Positions 50,459 to 61,038 of a DNA stretch of 64,000 nt are shown piece by piece. Under the pieces are notes generated by a model. The model searched no databases. It saw only the letters and a program-made list of their open reading frames with translations, and was not told the DNA's origin. The position numbers and the translations under genes were made by a program. The stretch comes from Diphasiastrum complanatum (Eukaryota; Streptophyta; Lycopodiopsida; Lycopodiales; Lycopodiaceae), in contig CM055095.1 in the NCBI GenBank assembly GCA_029204225.1, positions 49,732,841 to 49,796,840 on the forward strand, read 5' to 3'. Each line of letters begins with the position of its first letter. The stretch's first letter is position 1.

Positions 50459-53080
50459 ATGATGACATTATATCATCTACATGTGGATATCCCTGTTGAT
50501 TTGGCACCTTTGCAGAAAAGAGGAGGCAAAGGAGTTCAAATATCTGCTGAAGATCGTTCTCGTTACAGGGTAGAAGGAAAGAAAAACGTGGATTTGTGGA
50601 CAGATGGAACATTATATCCACAAGATCCAAGCACTTTGACACATCCCATTCTCTTCAATAACTCATTTAGTTACATGGATATGCAATGGGCATAGTGGAT
50701 TACTAGGATATTGTGAAAGATTGCAAAACCATGGAAAACAACTTTATATGAATAAAGTTCACTTTTTAGAAGGTGAGTTAGTGCGGATATCCTCTTATTG
50801 TCAGAATAGAGATTGTCATCTCCAAAAGACATTAGAAGAAAATGAACAACTTAAAAAAAATAATGAATAATTACAGAAGATAGCAATCAATATCAAATCA
50901 GAACTAGAGCAAATGCAATCAGTCTTACAGTCTATTCGTATTGAAAACTTACAATTACTGAAGGATGTGGATTTGGTAAAGAAGAAGGCTGAAAGTAAGA
51001 AGCGAAAGCGACAAAGTTGCAAGGATATTCAAACACTTTCAAAAGGAGGTTATCGAAATAGAAAGATCCGTGCATTCAAGTAAGCATATTCTAAATTTTG
51101 TAAGTTTTTCAATGACATTTGGATTTAATTTCAGCTATGGTGATATTCTGTTTACTATCTGTTTTTTTTGCATATCTGCATTAGTAGCTCCTCGGAATAT
51201 TAAAGACAATGCTTCACTAGGAATGTCATTGGGCACAATATTGACTTGCAAATCCACTGAGCGTATCATGATGAACAATAAGATTTCAAATGTAAAGTGT
51301 AAAATAGCAGAGTCTTTGATGGTGGACATTCAAAATATTTTAGATAAGACTATAGTTTAGGGTGCTTGTGATTTTGCAGGTATTAGTAGGGAAGCATATG
51401 CAACAATATTTAAACTAATTAGAGAAGCTTTTAAGCAAGTTCAAATTAGAAAAGTCCCAATCCCTAGGGCATACCACTTGAAGAAAGAGAGGGATACATT
51501 AAACATAGGTATGTATAAGATCACTGGAACTCCATTTCATATTGAAGAGGTGTATGAAACTGATGGAAGATCGATATTCTATAATTCATCAAACAATTTA
51601 TTTGTTGATCTAAATTACTTGCTGAGATACATCATTACATTCTATGATATAACCTATGAAAAGGTGAATGGCAAAATAATCATAGTACTTAAGTTAGATG
51701 AGTCAGAAAAAAAGGGCAGAAGATGGAAAGGGTTAGTATAACTCTCATGAATGGTGCTCTATCTTAAACAGAGAACCAAGAAGACTTCAAATTCAGTGTC
51801 CAGTTAGAAAATAATATATGGTGGTTGGCAGCGTTTCAGGTAACTAGCCTCATTATTACATTACATTCATTGAATAGTACTAATACATTGTAAACTAAGT
51901 AGGATTAATTCTTTGGACAGGTGCTGAAAGAGGATCATGATATATTATCATGGATATTCTCAAGGACCATATGAATGGAGGATTTCTCAATGTTTCAGGA
52001 GTTGGAGACTTCAATGTTGAATGGCACTTAGCAGGTGATTTGAAAACATTGAAATGTATGTATAATGTCTCTCATGGTGCTACATCAAAACACCCTTGTT
52101 TGTACTACATGAAAATGGAAAAAGATGTAACTAGGAGTATAGGAATTACTAGAGAATATGCAGATCCAAACTGGAAGCCTGTGCTGTCTATCCCCTTAAA
52201 AAATGTGCATGTTTGCACTCTTCATGCAGAAGTTAGATTAATAGAAAAGATCATTTATCTTCATATAGGATTTGCTTGGAATACTAAGCCAGCATCATTA
52301 GCAAAGGAAGCTATCTCTCGATTAGAAGATGTTTTATCAAAAGCAGGACTCCATAAAGGACATGTCAAAATTCAAAAAGATGAAAAGCTTTCAGGAAAGA
52401 ATGGGAACATGCAAACTAAGCCAAGCATAGGAGGAGCAAAAGCACGTCGTTTTCTATCAAATCATACTGGTAAGGCTTCTAATATTCAACACTCAGTCTG
52501 GACAGATATTATTGCTGCCACTTAGGACTTCAAGAAAGACGGCAAAACCAGAGTACTAAAAGTTGATGTATGAAAAAAGCTTGATAGTATGATTGCTATT
52601 TTAAGAAAAGAAAAATACTTTGATATTGATAAGAAAGCTGTCCAAAGGACTTGTGTCGAGTTTGTTAATGCAATATCAAAAGCATGGGGAGAAGATCACA
52701 TCACTCATTACATGGTTAGTATAAAATTTTCAAAATGCTTTCAAATTTTCATAAATATATATTTAGATCTAAACATAAGACTAACATTATGATTTTGACA
52801 TATGCAGCACATACTAAGAGATCATACAACATTTTTTGCAAATACATATGGAAGCTTGAGTGTATGGTCATCACAATGGATGGAGAAGTCACACTGGCAA
52901 GCACGAGTAGCATTTCATAGAAATACACAACATGGAGGAACCAATGAAAAACGAAACTACATTTTTCAATTGTTTCAGTGGTTCTACCGTAGAGTTCAGA
53001 TTCGACATATAACAAAGTCCACACAATACAACAAGTTTAGAAAAGCATGCAAGTTCATACAAGAAGAGAAAATTAGATGA
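50459..53080 (+). pseudogene. Transposase-like gene of copy B (introns, stops)
   Basis: The gene reads in several exons. A first part (50459-51079) ends in a coiled-coil/basic region (LEENEQLKKNNE, KKKAESKKRKR). Introns that fit phase are 51080-51134, 51840-51920 and 52715-52807. The middle has YGDILFTICFF, LVAPRNIKDN and NIWWLAAFQ. The likely catalytic part shows FNVEWHLAGDLKTLKCMYN followed by KHPCLYYM (CxxC expected), CTLHAEVRLIEK, then WSSQWMEKSHWQAR. The D-L-K/CxxC and Q-x-x-E-K patterns resemble, from memory, a family of uncharacterised DDE-type transposon proteins in animals and protists. Stops lie at 50864, 51358, 52523 and 52571, with frameshifts near 51750 and 51945. The family assignment is an inference. 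Confidence 0.6.
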
Positions 53081-53338
53081 TTGTTGAGTAGAAGATCATC
53101 ATGACATGTTCAGAATTGCTTTGCAAATTCATTGAACAAGAGAGGAACAATACCCAATGTAAATGTATTGATTGTATTATACAAAGTGTCAACTATTCAT
53201 CATCAAATCTTGTATCAAATTCTATGGTAGTATTGTCATGAAGAAATTCTCTGCTAGCGTATGCATCTAATAGATGTGCATTATTCTTATTTCCACTAAG
53301 CTCAATATAAGTGAAATACAATGAATATTGGGAGCTCC

Positions 53339-54712
53339 TTAAAGGAACATTCCCATCAGTAAAGCCTTTAAAATGTTCAAAACATAAGATCTTTTGATAA
53401 AAATGATCTTATTTATCTTAACAAATTTATGTCCTCCTAAATAAAATGATAAAGCTTTAACTGCCATTATAAGACTCTCCCCGACTGGGCTCAGCTTGGA
53501 ATGAGCAATACAAATCTCACTCTTCAAGAAATGTCGAAGATAGTGGCCCAGTCCACTGTCCCTCTGGAACGAGGATGCGTGTTGTCTGAAAGCACCTCGT
53601 CTCGCAGCAAAATCATCTATCATGAGAGCATCCTGCAATAGGAAATATGTTAGCAAAAACACATTCAGTGATTGAAAATATTCAAATGCAAGGAAGATTA
53701 AACACTTACACATTCTTCATCATCAGCAACAACCAGATCAGGATGATCAATATAATGACCACGCATTGAAGTAAAATCATCAGTGAAATGCATTAATGAT
53801 GGACGAGGGAAGCCCATCTGGGATTGAAATGCCGTGAATTCTTCATCGGATGGTCTGCCTCGCCCATCCTCAGCTATATTTGATAAAGTCTTATTCATGC
53901 ATTCTTCATCGGTCATAAGACCCTCCTCATCATCAAAATCAATACCAGCAACAAGGTCATCTGTCTCAAAATCTACAAAGTCGGAGAATTCGAAAATTGT
54001 GCCGGATAATAAGCATAGAACCTCGTCCTCACGATAGTCAAAAAATTTACATAAATCAGCAGTACTAAAATATACATTGTCATTAATATAATATACAGGC
54101 AAATTGAAAAGACATTTCGAATCTTCCATAGATCTGGATTCATCATCAGATGTATTTTGGCCAATGAAAGAATCCCGGAGAACATCAGTATTTAAATCAA
54201 TGAAGTCACTTTCTTTATCAGGAGTGTCGATAAGAAAGTGACTGATATCCTTAATGGCTGACTGAACAGAGGAGGGTGCAAAAGGAGGGTTAGCAACAGG
54301 AAACTCATCATCATTTGGGATCTGAACTAAAAGAAAAAGTACAAAACCACTCTGATATTCAACCAATCGACATTTCTTGTTGCAATACGGACACATAGAA
54401 CTACTTTTGAAAAGATCAAACAATTTGGTGAACATTCTATCCAGTCTATGTCTAAAAGCTGGGAAGAAATGAACAAGATCAGTATAATGCATGTACTGGA
54501 GTTGACCTATGGAGAAAACAGGCTTGCTAAGTATATCTCTAAATATGATATAATGTTCATAAAATACGTCAAAATTTGGTTGTGCAGTCCTAAAAACATG
54601 TAGATAAGACCTGATTCAGGCTGTGGAAGTAGTCCAGATTTTCAGTAATCCCAAATTCACTCAGAAATGAACTCAAGCCTGATTCTCATGAGGATGATGA
54701 GGAAGAGGCCAT
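53339..54712 (-). pseudogene. ORF2 of copy B: unknown protein with a Cys-rich motif, two exons
   Basis: Read leftwards from an ATG at 54712 (MASSSSSS then TGA), with a frame change near 54600, the protein continues NFDVFYEHYIIFRDILSKPV and from 54492 is open to 53710. It carries CPYCNKKCRLVEYQSGF, which may bind zinc, then a long acidic middle (SDEEFTAFQSQMGFPRPSLM). A 77-bp GT-AG intron (53709-53633) in phase 0 joins it to exon 2 (DALMIDDFAARRGAFRQHAS, SLIMAVKALSFYLGG), which ends near 53339. Copy A keeps a related C-terminal piece at 36126-36374. It converges with the transposase gene. Not recognised; possibly an accessory transposition protein. Confidence 0.55.
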
Positions 54713-54719
54713 GGCAGTA

Positions 54720-55288
54720 GCGTGAATATCACACTTGTGCGCGCGGGAGAACTGAACCAAAACTAACAATCAAAATGGCGCAGAAGATGGATATGTACGG
54801 CAAACAGATACAGAATATCGCACTTGTGCGCGAGTAGGTATACTTGCAAGCAAACGGACAGAAATGAGCACGCACAAAAGCGATATGTCACAAATTTTGA
54901 GAACGCAAAAGGTAAAAAATCATTCGGTTTCCGTGCCATTTATACTAGATTTTTGCACATGTGGTCAACGGACTTATGACGCGTGTCTACTTTCAATTCG
55001 ACAACAAGCGCAAGCACGTGTGAGATGACACCTGCACACATGTGAAATGACACCTAGACACGTGTTGCGTGTTCATTCGAGTGCTTATAAACACATGTCA
55101 CTCTCGCATTCGATCGTACAAATCCCACACGTGTAGTGTGACAGAGTGACACGTGTTGCACTCGCATTTGTCCGTACAACTCCCACACGTGTGACAAGGA
55201 GTTCTTTCGCACGTGCGAACCCCGATATAAAATCACAAATTTCGATGAATTTCTTTCACTTTTTTTTTTCGCTCCGCATATCGCATTT
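54720..55288. promoter_or_regulatory. Divergent promoter of ORF2 and the Ulp1-like gene, rich in ACACGTGT palindromes
   Basis: ACACGTGT occurs at 55058, 55127, 55149 and 55185. CACGTG cores also occur at 55015 and 55210, and ACACATGT variants at 55037 and 55091. A TATAAAA at 55226-55232 lies 57 bp before the ATG at 55289, and TATAAAT on the minus strand (54944-54938) serves ORF2. A second repeated word, TATC(A/G)CACTTGTGCGCG, is at about 54727 and 54821. CACGTG is the G-box bound by plant bZIP and bHLH factors. Confidence 0.55.
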
Positions 55289-56706
55289 GTGCATGCCCTT
55301 CACGATCGAAATTCCTCCTACTACCTTCCATGCGCACAGGTCCGATACCTCTTCCTACGTGTCATCCCATATCGCACGGCTGCTCCTAGACCAACTCTTG
55401 TAGATAGGACTCATCTTCCTACGAAGCGTCCTAGGAAGCAGACAGTCCCCAAGCGTGCTCCTAAGAAAGTGAAGCCTATCCCAGAATCCATTGTAGATAA
55501 TGTTGATGTTGATAATGTTGTAAATATAGCTACCTATGTTTTGGATACTCCTAATATTGCTGTAGATACTACACTTCCACCTCCTCCTCCTCCTCCCAAT
55601 TTCTATACATATATAGATTCGGATGATTATCTTAAATCTGAGAAAGACATATCGAATGCTATAGATACAATTGGTACTCCTTTTTGTTTTAGACTAGAAG
55701 AACTTGATTTTAGTATTAATTTTAGAGTTCTAGATTGCCTGGATCTCAAAGACAGATGGGCTTCTATCAGTGATCTTGTGATAGAGTCCGAGCTGACACT
55801 CTTGCAATTTGACATTGCAAGAGATTCATCAAACGAGTTGCTGGTGCTGAGTAACTTTCTGCTCCAGGCCTTCAAGGAGAATAATGACACATTGTCACAG
55901 TGTTTGACAAGTGGATTCACACCAGCAACAAAGTATCTGGTCATTTCTTATCATACCAAGTAAGATATATTAAGTGCTTCTTCTTGTTTTATGCATTAAC
56001 ATTGACATTTTCAATTTAAATAGTTCTCAGAATTGCCGCTAAAGTACTTTCAATCTTATTTTGCAGTGACCACTAGAGTTTAAACCTGATCTCTATTAAG
56101 AGATCTATAAATAGTATTATTAAATGCTCTTGTGTCAAGATGAATTCGGTGAGAAATATGCATAAGGATGTAGATATATTCATTCCATATCTAAGTAAAT
56201 ATATTCCTACAGACGTTGCCCATTCCATAGACTGGCAGATCGTCAGCTTGGAGGTAAACTCTTCTTTCTTAATAGCATTTTGAAATCAATATTCTAATAA
56301 AATATTTTCAATCTAATTCATTTTGTTTCATAATTGATTTCTTGTGTGCTGGATTATTTTGCAGTCACCCCAGCAAAATGATTCATTCAGTTGTGGGTGG
56401 TACACATTGTACAATGCCAAGCTATTTTTTGAGTGGTTCGTCCTTCAACAAGATGGTGATATTTCTAAGGTAATAAATTCTGTTTATTCTTATTTTGGAA
56501 TCATGATTAGTTTTCTATTCTGGTGATGTTATTGGCCATTACTAATACATGAATGTTCTATTTTGCAGTTTACACTTCCTGAGTACACATCAAGCCAGGT
56601 GTATAGATTTAGACAAGAAATTATCCTGAGTATACTGGCTCGGGCAAGGCTTCAGCCTCCCGTTATTGATGATGGTGCAAAGGATGATGTAGTTGTACTA
56701 AATTAA
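55289..56706 (+). pseudogene. Ulp1-type (C48) cysteine protease gene of copy B, four exons, one nonsense codon
   Basis: Exons are 55289-55959, 56067-56253, 56365-56469 and 56569-56706. All introns are GT-AG and the joins keep phase. Exon 1 has a basic N-terminus, a proline run and an acidic stretch. The exon 1-2 join gives SYHTNDH, then TAG, then SLNLIS, which corresponds to the catalytic His of the HWSL motif with Trp turned into a stop (TGG to TAG). Exon 3 has PQQNDSFSCGWYTL, the Gln and catalytic Cys of Ulp1/SENP peptidases. Exon 4 ends in DDGAKDDVVVLN. The Asp of the triad is not clear; NSII at about 56110 sits where DS(L/I) is expected. Such proteases process SUMO-like proteins, and transposons often carry them. 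About 366 residues if read through. Confidence 0.72.
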
Positions 56707-57059
56707 GATAAAAAAAAATATACATAGAACAAAAATACATGTATAGACTTCATAGAAAAATATACATTGATATATCAAATGTTGCTCCAGTTTATGAATT
56801 TGGGAGCACAAAATACATGTACAGATGCCCAACTTAGGCTTTCATTTATTGAATGAAAGGGTGTATACACAGATTTTTACTAAAGTTTATTTGAAACTAT
56901 TGTTCTCCCACAATGGAGATTGTTGTAGGTAGATCTTTGCAACACGTTATCAGCTCCTATCTTTTTCGCATCTATGACATGGCAAATATTAGTGAATGTG
57001 CAATTGTAAATGATGACATTTTCTATTATTTTGTTCTATTTTGAAATGGCAATAAACAT
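56707..57059. other. Intergenic between the Ulp1-like gene and ORF4
   Basis: AT-rich, no frame or motif. It should hold the convergent 3' ends of the two genes. Confidence 0.4.
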
Positions 57060-58091
57060 AAAGTACTTACGAGTCTTCCGTTGATGATAAATTTGAAATA
57101 TGTTGGTAGATTGGTTTGTAATAGCATGAGCTCTGTTCTAATAAAATCAAGCTTCCAGTGCTCTTCCACCTCAACATAGTCAAATATTCCTCATTGTAGA
57201 TAATGCTTATCTCCATTAGGTTTGTGTGACCATTTAGTTCAAAGTCTTGATCCAGTGGTAGCCATGTACCTTCAATTTTCTTGTATCTCTGGTAGCTAAA
57301 TGTGAGCTGAGCATTTGCTTTTCGATATGATAACGAAATATCATTGAGGACTTTTTAATCCTGCATTCTATGTCATTATTTGTTTTACTATCCCAGCCTT
57401 GCATTTTCAATATCAATGAGTAGCTTGCATCTCAAGGATTAAAAAACAATGCTGTCAGGAGTAGGCCACTCATCACTTTGAAAACTAGGCAATGGAATTG
57501 CTTTGAGCTTGCCAAAACCTCCATCTTTTTGTGGCGTATATAAAGATTCACAAAAATAGATACCACAATCTGCAAGTTCCTTTGAACTTCTTCCTTTGTA
57601 TTGTAGCTTTCCAACATCAGAGTGAATCACGTCTAATATTCCTACAAGTGATTGTGTGGGCTCCCATTCACTTATGCATGATGGATATAAATTTGAAAGA
57701 AAAAAACAATGTTGAGGCATTTAAATCATAATCTGAAGAGCATCAATAAAGGAAATCACCTATGATTGTTGTAGAGTGCATATGTTTTGATATACTTACA
57801 ATTACATTTTTGGTGATCATGAGGATTGATATCATGTACTTTGATTTCTGAATGCATATATACATGTTGCACTAAGACTTCTTATATCAATTGACCTCCC
57901 GAGGTAGTCTTAAACTCCAAAATTTTTGCTTTCCAATAAGATTTGTAAGTCATTTTTGCTCTTTTCTTTTGTCGAAAATTGCCCTTTGATGATGGATGCA
58001 GCAATACCCATGAGTTCTTTGTATATTTTGTTGGCTTCCAGTTATCAGCTTCATCTTTCTCATTAACTTCAAATGACTCCTCCACATCCAA
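57060..58091 (-). pseudogene. ORF4: unknown minus-strand gene remnant
   Basis: Pieces in order are 58091-57882 (MDVEESFEVNEKDEADNW, KNSWVLLHPSSKGNFRQKKR), 57720-57439 (SDVGKLQYKGRSSKELADCG, FGKLKAIPLPSFQSDEWPTP) and a tail in 57416-57060 (WLPLDQDFELNGHTNL). A GGAG|GTCAAT donor near 57900 suggests an intron after the first piece, but no acceptor gives a clean join. I do not recognise the protein. It converges on the Ulp1-like gene and may be transposon-borne or a neighbouring gene fragment. Confidence 0.4.
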
Positions 58092-58114
58092 CTTTGCTCG
58101 AGTCCTCGACCAAT

Positions 58115-58380
58115 CTCGACCGAGTCCTCAAGTCAGATCTCGACCGAGTCCTCAAGTCAGATCTCAACCGGAGTCCTCCAGTCATATCTCGACTGAAGTC
58201 CTCCAGTCATATCTCAACAGAGTCCACCTCTGTCCCATCTCGATCGACAACTCCACTCCCATCTCAATTGATAGCTCCACTCCCATCTCTACCGACAACT
58301 TCACTCCCATCTCGACCGACAACTCCGCTCCCATCTCGACCAAACAACTTCACTGCCATCTCGCCCGAGTCTGCCACATG
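58115..58380 (+). repeat. 24-bp minisatellite, about 11 copies
   Basis: The unit CTCGACCGANNNCTCNNNTC(A/C)(C/G)AT is repeated with 24-26 bp spacing at 58115, 58139, 58163, 58188, 58213, 58239, 58263, 58287, 58311, 58335 and a partial at 58360. The first two units are identical; later ones form two subtypes (AGTCCTC..AGTCATAT and ACTCCACTCCCAT). It produces an apparent Pro/Ser-rich frame that is not a real protein. Confidence 0.92.
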
Positions 58381-58857
58381 CAACTTTGCCTGAGTCATGA
58401 CTTCAATTTCGTCGAAATTCAGTCATCAATCTTTAGTCGAGCCGCATGTTCATTGTGCTTCATCTACGTGTTCCAAACGACGATCCAACCTAGAGCATGT
58501 CGGACACCAGCAACAACATCTCCACCAACCGATTTGGAGGGGGTGGGGCAGATAGAGTGGATTTTCAGGCATCTACTAGAGTAGCCACATTGCCAACAAC
58601 AAAATGAGCAAAATCGACAGACAAGGTCACAAAACTAAAGACGAAAAAGACAAGGCTAAGAAGGTAGATGGGCAATCCAACGAGACTCAATCAGAAAAGT
58701 ACCCCAGTCACGTCAAAGATCCTTCAAAAGAGTAAAAGTATTGGGATATCAGTCTTCTTCTTCAATCATTCCTACATCCACATCATCCATATTCCCATCA
58801 ACCAGCCCTCTTGCCACAAAATCTGCATCTACTCTCATACCTATCGCCCACACCTGT
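58381..58857. other. No gene seen
   Basis: Unique-looking sequence between the minisatellite and the C3 LTR. The 58668-59003 frame runs into the LTR and has no motif. Confidence 0.45.
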
Positions 58858-59717
58858 TGAAAATTGTCACTTCTCACTTGACATTAAATCATGTAAATAT
58901 TGATCAAACATTAGAATATGTTGATGATCTGATTTCACACGTGTGGAGCCTGTTCCCACGTGTGAAAGGATGTACTTTTCATGTTTGTATATATCCAATT
59001 TGATTTTGTATCATTCTAGTTAGTGTGAACATGAAATGACTAGTTTTTAGTCAAGTTGACTAGTCACCTACAAATTAGCTTTTCCCTTGCATGTGCATGA
59101 GTAAATGCTCCCACATGGTAAGTGGATGTTCACACGTGTGTATAGACTACTACAAGATAAGAGTTGACCATTTTCCTTAGATCCTATTTTGTAGGGAATA
59201 TTCCTATATTCTAGGAGACTAGCTTTTTGGATTTTAGTCATATTCTAGAAGGTCAACTATTGGATAAGGATCAAGGATGGATCAAATGGATAGATCTGAG
59301 TGATGTGGCACTCTTCACACGTGTGAAGACCTTCTGGAATGTACCAGACTCATGGATGTACTTGATCCATAAAAGGATCATCATTTTGCTAAGAAGATTG
59401 ATGAGACTTTTGCACTCTACACTTTTGTGAGGTTTCTAGTCATTTGTCTTGTGATTTTTATGTATGAATGCTATCAAGTATCATTTTACTTGTTGTTTCA
59501 GGTGCAGGCTGTATTGTGGACAGTACTACACACGTGTGAATCCTCCTTCACTAAAAAATGATGTGTTGATCCATTGCTCTTGCTTAAATCCAAGTGTAGT
59601 GAATCTAGATCAAGATCTAATGTGTAGAACTTGATAGATTCATTGATTAAGCAACCAATAACTCTCTATGATTGTAAAGTACAGTCATTATTGTCCTAAA
59701 AACTATAAAATTTATCA
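58858..59717 (+). repeat. C3 copia 5' LTR
   Basis: It starts TGAAAATTGTCAC and ends AAAATTTATCA before the primer-binding site. CACACGTGTG is exact at 58936, 59131, 59316 and 59529. Similarity to C1's LTR includes GTGTGGAGCCTGTTCCCACG. The start is less certain than the end. Confidence 0.75.
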
Positions 59718-59732
59718 TGGTATTAGAGCTAA
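59718..59732 (+). other. C3 primer-binding site
   Basis: TGGTATTAGAGCTAA, copia type with one change from TGGTATCAGAGC. Confidence 0.8.
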
Positions 59733-60261
59733 ATAAGAGAGTGATCATTGAATTATAAATCTTGTAAAGATCATAAAATTTGTTTTTGGCCAATACTAGT
59801 GAGGGCGAGTTCTTCTAGAGTGATAGCTTGTAATCATTTGGAACTTGGAGGCTGTGTATGTACTTTTCACACGTGTGAAACCATATAGCAACTTTCAATT
59901 CAAGTTACTTTGTGTTTGTTGGTCCCAAAATCACAATACTAGTTCATTTTTGGTGCTTTTTGAAGCATAGTATTGATCTAGATTTATTCTAGCTAATGCC
60001 TATGACCAGTCTAAGATCAGATCTTAGAGGCTGATTTGTTCAGATCCTTAGTTGAAGTGAAATCTCTAAGAAAAGTGTAAAGCAATTTTTTTTGTGAGAG
60101 GGAAAGCTAGGAATTTTTGGCAAGATCTTTGAGTATCATTCAAGCTTGTGTGCTAGTTTGATAGAGACAAGCCTATAGGCATTCTAGTAAGCTTTAGGCC
60201 TTTTCATAGATCTTTTAAAATTCAAAAATCTTTGTGATTTAAAAAAAGAATTCATTCTAAA

Positions 60262-61038
60262 ATGTCATCCATGGGTGGATATTTGATGGAATGAAGTGAG
60301 AGACGCACTTCCACAAATTATTCCATTTGGAAAGTGAGAATGGAATCACTCCTAGTGATCCATGATCTATATGACATAGTTCAAGGAGTACAGGAAGAGC
60401 CTCAAACTCCCTGAGAACAAGCCAAATACAAGAAGAGAGCAAGATTAGCTCTACATTGCATAAAGTTAAATGTATGCAATGACCTCTTGAAAGAGGTGTC
60501 TTCACTCATCCAAAGAGGCCTGGGATTCATTAAAGAGCATTTATGAATCCAACAATACTTCAAGAATCCTCATGCTAAGAAATCAAGTTTTCCAAAGCAT
60601 GAAAGGAAGTGGAGAGAGTGGACAACAGTATGTCCTTAGGATCAAATCTCTTAACAAGGAGTTAAGTGCAATAGGAGAGAAGATCCAAGATCAAGAACTA
60701 GTACAAATCATCTTGAATGGTCTAGGTGATGAGTTCACCAACTTAGTCCAATCATTTGCCATTCAAGACTCTCTTCCATCCATTGAAAAGTTGCACAATG
60801 TCCTTGTGGCCGAGGAGAGTAGGCTTCTACACCTCAAGACAAGAATGGATAGCATGTCACTTAATGGAGGAGAGGAGAAAGCTAACTTTACATCTAAAGG
60901 CAAGAAGAAGCAAAATCCATTCAAGAAAAATCAAGGCAAGGAGGCCGAGATGAAGAATGGAGGATCTACCTCCAGAGGCAAAGTGAAGGGAACATTGCTC
61001 AAGAGGAAGAAGAAGAGGATGGATTCAACACATCCTTA
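60262..61038 (+). pseudogene. C3 gag, frameshifted and without its zinc knuckle
   Basis: The ATG at 60262. After an early frame change the protein reads STNYSIWKVRMESLLVIHDL. A TGA lies near 60412 and a frameshift near 60510. The frame is then open 60572-61039 (LRNQVFQSMKGSGESGQQYV, SFAIQDSLPSIEKLHNVLV). Between the Lys-rich stretch and the protease, where the N and C2 elements have a CCHC knuckle, C3 has only GGSTSRGKVK, then EEEEEDGFNTSLMVAS in a shifted frame. The knuckle is therefore deleted. Confidence 0.88.

Larger units (their letters stand above)
50070..58100 (+). mobile_element. DNA transposon copy B, multi-gene, termini not determined
   Basis: Four gene remnants lie head-to-tail or convergent: transposase-like (+, 50459-53080), unknown ORF2 (-, 54712-53339), Ulp1-type protease (+, 55289-56706) and unknown ORF4 (-, 58091-57060). 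The grouping rests on copy A, which has transposase and ORF2 remnants in the same relative orientation, and on adjacency for the other two genes. I did not find convincing terminal inverted repeats or a target duplication. The outer limits given are only those of the recognisable content. Confidence 0.55.

Noticed and set aside
51080-51184. Alternative acceptor at 51184 for the first transposase intron
   Set aside because: It gives a longer intron but an immediate stop. The acceptor at 51134 keeps the frame, though a 55-bp intron is short for a plant.
58115-58380. CRISPR-like array
   Set aside because: Units are contiguous 24-26 bp repeats without spacers in a plant nuclear context. It is a minisatellite.
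57979-58584. 201-codon Pro/Ser/Thr-rich frame
   Set aside because: Its repeats simply translate the minisatellite and it overlaps ORF4 on the other strand. No start context or family.
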